Shown here: positions 4,779 to 6,417 of the stretch, piece by piece
How positions within the stretch are numbered: the first letter of the stretch is position 1
Layout of the letters: each line of letters opens with the position of its first letter
From: JBFHRB01 sp041591915
Lineage (GTDB): Bacteria > Actinomycetota > Nitriliruptoria > Nitriliruptorales > Nitriliruptoraceae
Direction: 5' to 3'
DNA length: 6,417 nucleotides
NCBI GenBank assembly: GCA_041591915.1
Contig: JBFHRB010000195.1
Location: forward strand, 1 to 6,417
Made by a program: the position numbers and the translations under genes
Notes under the pieces: generated by a model
Seen by the model: only the letters and a program-made list of their open reading frames with translations
Database searches by the model: none
What the model was told of the DNA's origin: nothing

Positions 4779-6417
4779 TTGGCAGCGACGCCCAGCGGCG
4801 GGACCATCACGATCCCCGAGGCGGAAGCGAAGCATCGGTGGAGCACGGTCGACGAGGTCGACCAGGCCATCACCGAGCTGACGAAGGTCAAGGACGCGTG
4901 GGTCGAGACCGACCTCCCGACGCGCATCTCGTTGCTCGAGGACATCGTCTCGCTGGCCGTCGAGCACATGGACGAGTGGGCCGAGGTGTCGATGCCGCCG
5001 AAGGGCATCGATCCGGGATCGGCACTCGCCGGTGAGGACTACGCCACCGGGCCGATGCAGCTGGTCCGCCACGCACGCCTGCTCGCCGACACCCTGCGGA
5101 TGCTGCACGAGACCGGTGACGTCCAGCTCCCCGCGGAGCCCTACGTCAAGCACGGCCAGGTCGTCGTGCCCGTGTTCCCGACCTCCAAGCTCGACCAGGC
5201 CGCGATGCCGATGCACAAGGCCGAGCTGTGGCTCGAGCCGCACGTGACGCTCGACACGATCGAGACGGCCGCGATCTACAAGGACAAGGACCACCCGGGC
5301 AAGCTCTGCTGCGTGCTCGGCGCGGGCAACTTCAGCTCGATCGGTGCCAAGGACGTCCTGCACAAGATGTTCGCGGACGACGAGGTCTGCATCCTCAAGA
5401 TGAACCCGGTCAACGAGCACGTCGGCCCGGTCCTCGAGAAGGTCCTCGAACCGCTCGTGCACGCGGGGTTCCTGCGCATCGTCTACGGCGGCATCGAGGT
5501 CGGCTCGCACCTCACGAGCCACCCCGAGGTCGACACGCTGCACATGACCGGCTCGGACAAGACCTACGAGGCGATCGTGTTCGGGCCCGGCAAGGAGGGC
5601 GCGAAGCGCAAGGCCAAGGACCAGCCGGTCAACACGAAGCCGTTCACGACCGAGCTCGGCAGCGTCGGGCCCGTCATCGTCACCCCGGGACCGTGGTCGG
5701 ACGCCGACATCGAGTACCAGGCCAAGCAGCTCGTGTCGTGGCTGTCGCTCAACGTCGGGTTCGCCTGCGGCTGCCCGCGCGTGATCATCACGCACAAGCG
5801 CTGGGCGAAGCGACAGCAGTTCCTGGACGCCATCCGCGCCTGCCTGGCCGAGGCGCCGGAACGGGAGCCCTACTACCCCGGGGCGCGCGATCGCTGGGAG
5901 GCCTTCATGGCCGCCCACCCCGAGGCCGAGACCTTCGGCCCCACGGACGAGGGCTGCGTCCCGTGGACCTTCATCCCCGACCTCGACCCCGACGAGCGCG
6001 ACGACATCGCGTTCCGCGTCGAGGCGTGGCAGGGGCTGTTCGCCGAGGTCGCCCTCGACGTCGACGCCGACGTGGCCGCGTTCCTGTTCCACGCGACGGA
6101 GTTCGCCAACGAGGCGCTGTGGGGGACGCTGTCGGCCACGATGCTCGTGCACCCCAAGCAACTCAAGGACGTCGAGATCGAGGCGGCCGTCGACCGTGCC
6201 GTCCGTGACCTGCGGTACGGCTCGATCGGCATCAACGTGTGGGCCGCCGTCAGCTACGGCATGGGCTCGACGACGTGGGGCGGGTTCCCGGGCCACACGC
6301 GCACGGACATCCAGTCCGGGCAGGGCGTGGTCAACAACACCTACCTCATCGGTTCGCCGCAGAAGACCGTGGTGCAGGCCCCGTGGATGCTCGGCAAGAA
6401 GCCGCCGATGAGCTACG
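4779..6417 (+). CDS. Divergent aldehyde dehydrogenase superfamily protein, 3' end missing
   Basis: The frame is open from a TTG at 4779 to the right edge, 546 codons with no stop reached; the family is normally about 480-520 residues, so this is a long member. Aldehyde dehydrogenases oxidise aldehydes to acids (or acyl-CoA) with NAD(P). Landmarks in order: CCVLGAGNFSS with N184 where classic enzymes have PWNFP; ILKMNPVNEH with K207 in place of the KPAE cofactor motif; HMTGSDKTYEA (TGS, 257-259) matching FTGS; TTELGSVGP with E292 matching the general-base Glu; VGFACGC with C330 in the nucleophile position, where the family has GQxC; EAWQGLFAE (415-423) matching the EEIFGP region; and FANEALWGTLSATM, matching the LAN..YGL segment. 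INVWAAVSYG and TTWGGFPGHT close the visible part. A basic insert (about 271-288) separates TGS from E292. The catalytic residues are present, so it should be active, but I cannot name the substrate. It has its own leader with an operator candidate and is probably regulated separately from the sugar kinase 97 bases upstream. Confidence 0.88.
   Translation, partial: MAATPSGGTITIPEAEAKHRWSTVDEVDQAITELTKVKDAWVETDLPTRISLLEDIVSLAVEHMDEWAEVSMPPKGIDPGSALAGEDYATGPMQLVRHARLLADTLRMLHETGDVQLPAEPYVKHGQVVVPVFPTSKLDQAAMPMHKAELWLEPHVTLDTIETAAIYKDKDHPGKLCCVLGAGNFSSIGAKDVLHKMFADDEVCILKMNPVNEHVGPVLEKVLEPLVHAGFLRIVYGGIEVGSHLTSHPEVDTLHMTGSDKTYEAIVFGPGKEGAKRKAKDQPVNTKPFTTELGSVGPVIVTPGPWSDADIEYQAKQLVSWLSLNVGFACGCPRVIITHKRWAKRQQFLDAIRACLAEAPEREPYYPGARDRWEAFMAAHPEAETFGPTDEGCVPWTFIPDLDPDERDDIAFRVEAWQGLFAEVALDVDADVAAFLFHATEFANEALWGTLSATMLVHPKQLKDVEIEAAVDRAVRDLRYGSIGINVWAAVSYGMGSTTWGGFPGHTRTDIQSGQGVVNNTYLIGSPQKTVVQAPWMLGKKPPMSY

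Noticed and set aside
4494..6296. 600-codon open frame on the minus strand, antisense to the aldehyde dehydrogenase
   Set aside because: Composition is Val/Arg/Asp/Leu-rich, a mirror of third-position G/C in the sense gene. The sense strand carries ordered catalytic motifs and a strong ribosome site.
1..6417. A multi-gene defence, biosynthetic or mobile system
   Set aside because: The five genes face different directions, have separate leaders and belong to unrelated housekeeping or catabolic families; no nucleases, integrases, toxins, repeats or shared operon are seen.

Overview
This is a very GC-rich window in which every gene shows strong third-position G/C bias and in which GTG, TTG and possibly CTG serve as start codons. 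Together with a mycobacterial LigB-type DNA ligase, this points to an actinobacterium or a close high-GC relative. The species cannot be read from the window. There are five protein-coding genes, no RNA genes, no mobile elements and no CRISPR array. Coding density is about 95% and no gene-free stretch exceeds 115 bases.

Layout from left to right: (1) the N-terminal 465 codons of a secreted protein of the neutral ceramidase family, on the minus strand and cut by the left edge; (2) a 114-base divergent spacer holding a strong GC hairpin; (3) a cytosolic DsbA-fold thioredoxin-like protein with a CSWC active site, plus strand; (4) after a 15-base convergent gap, an ATP-dependent DNA ligase of the LigB type, minus strand; (5) a compact divergent control region with a 14-base palindrome; (6) a zinc-containing ROK-family sugar kinase, most like fructokinases, plus strand; (7) a 97-base spacer with a possible promoter and a perfect 17-base palindromic operator; (8) a divergent aldehyde dehydrogenase superfamily protein with a TTG start, plus strand, cut by the right edge.

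The genes do not form an obvious pathway. Each is alternately oriented or has its own leader, so they look like independent transcription units of ordinary metabolism and DNA maintenance. I see no evidence of a novel multi-gene system. The points worth a second look are smaller: a probable CTG start for the ligase, two palindromic operator candidates, an altered nucleophile motif in the ceramidase-like protein, and an aldehyde dehydrogenase with unusual active-site surroundings.
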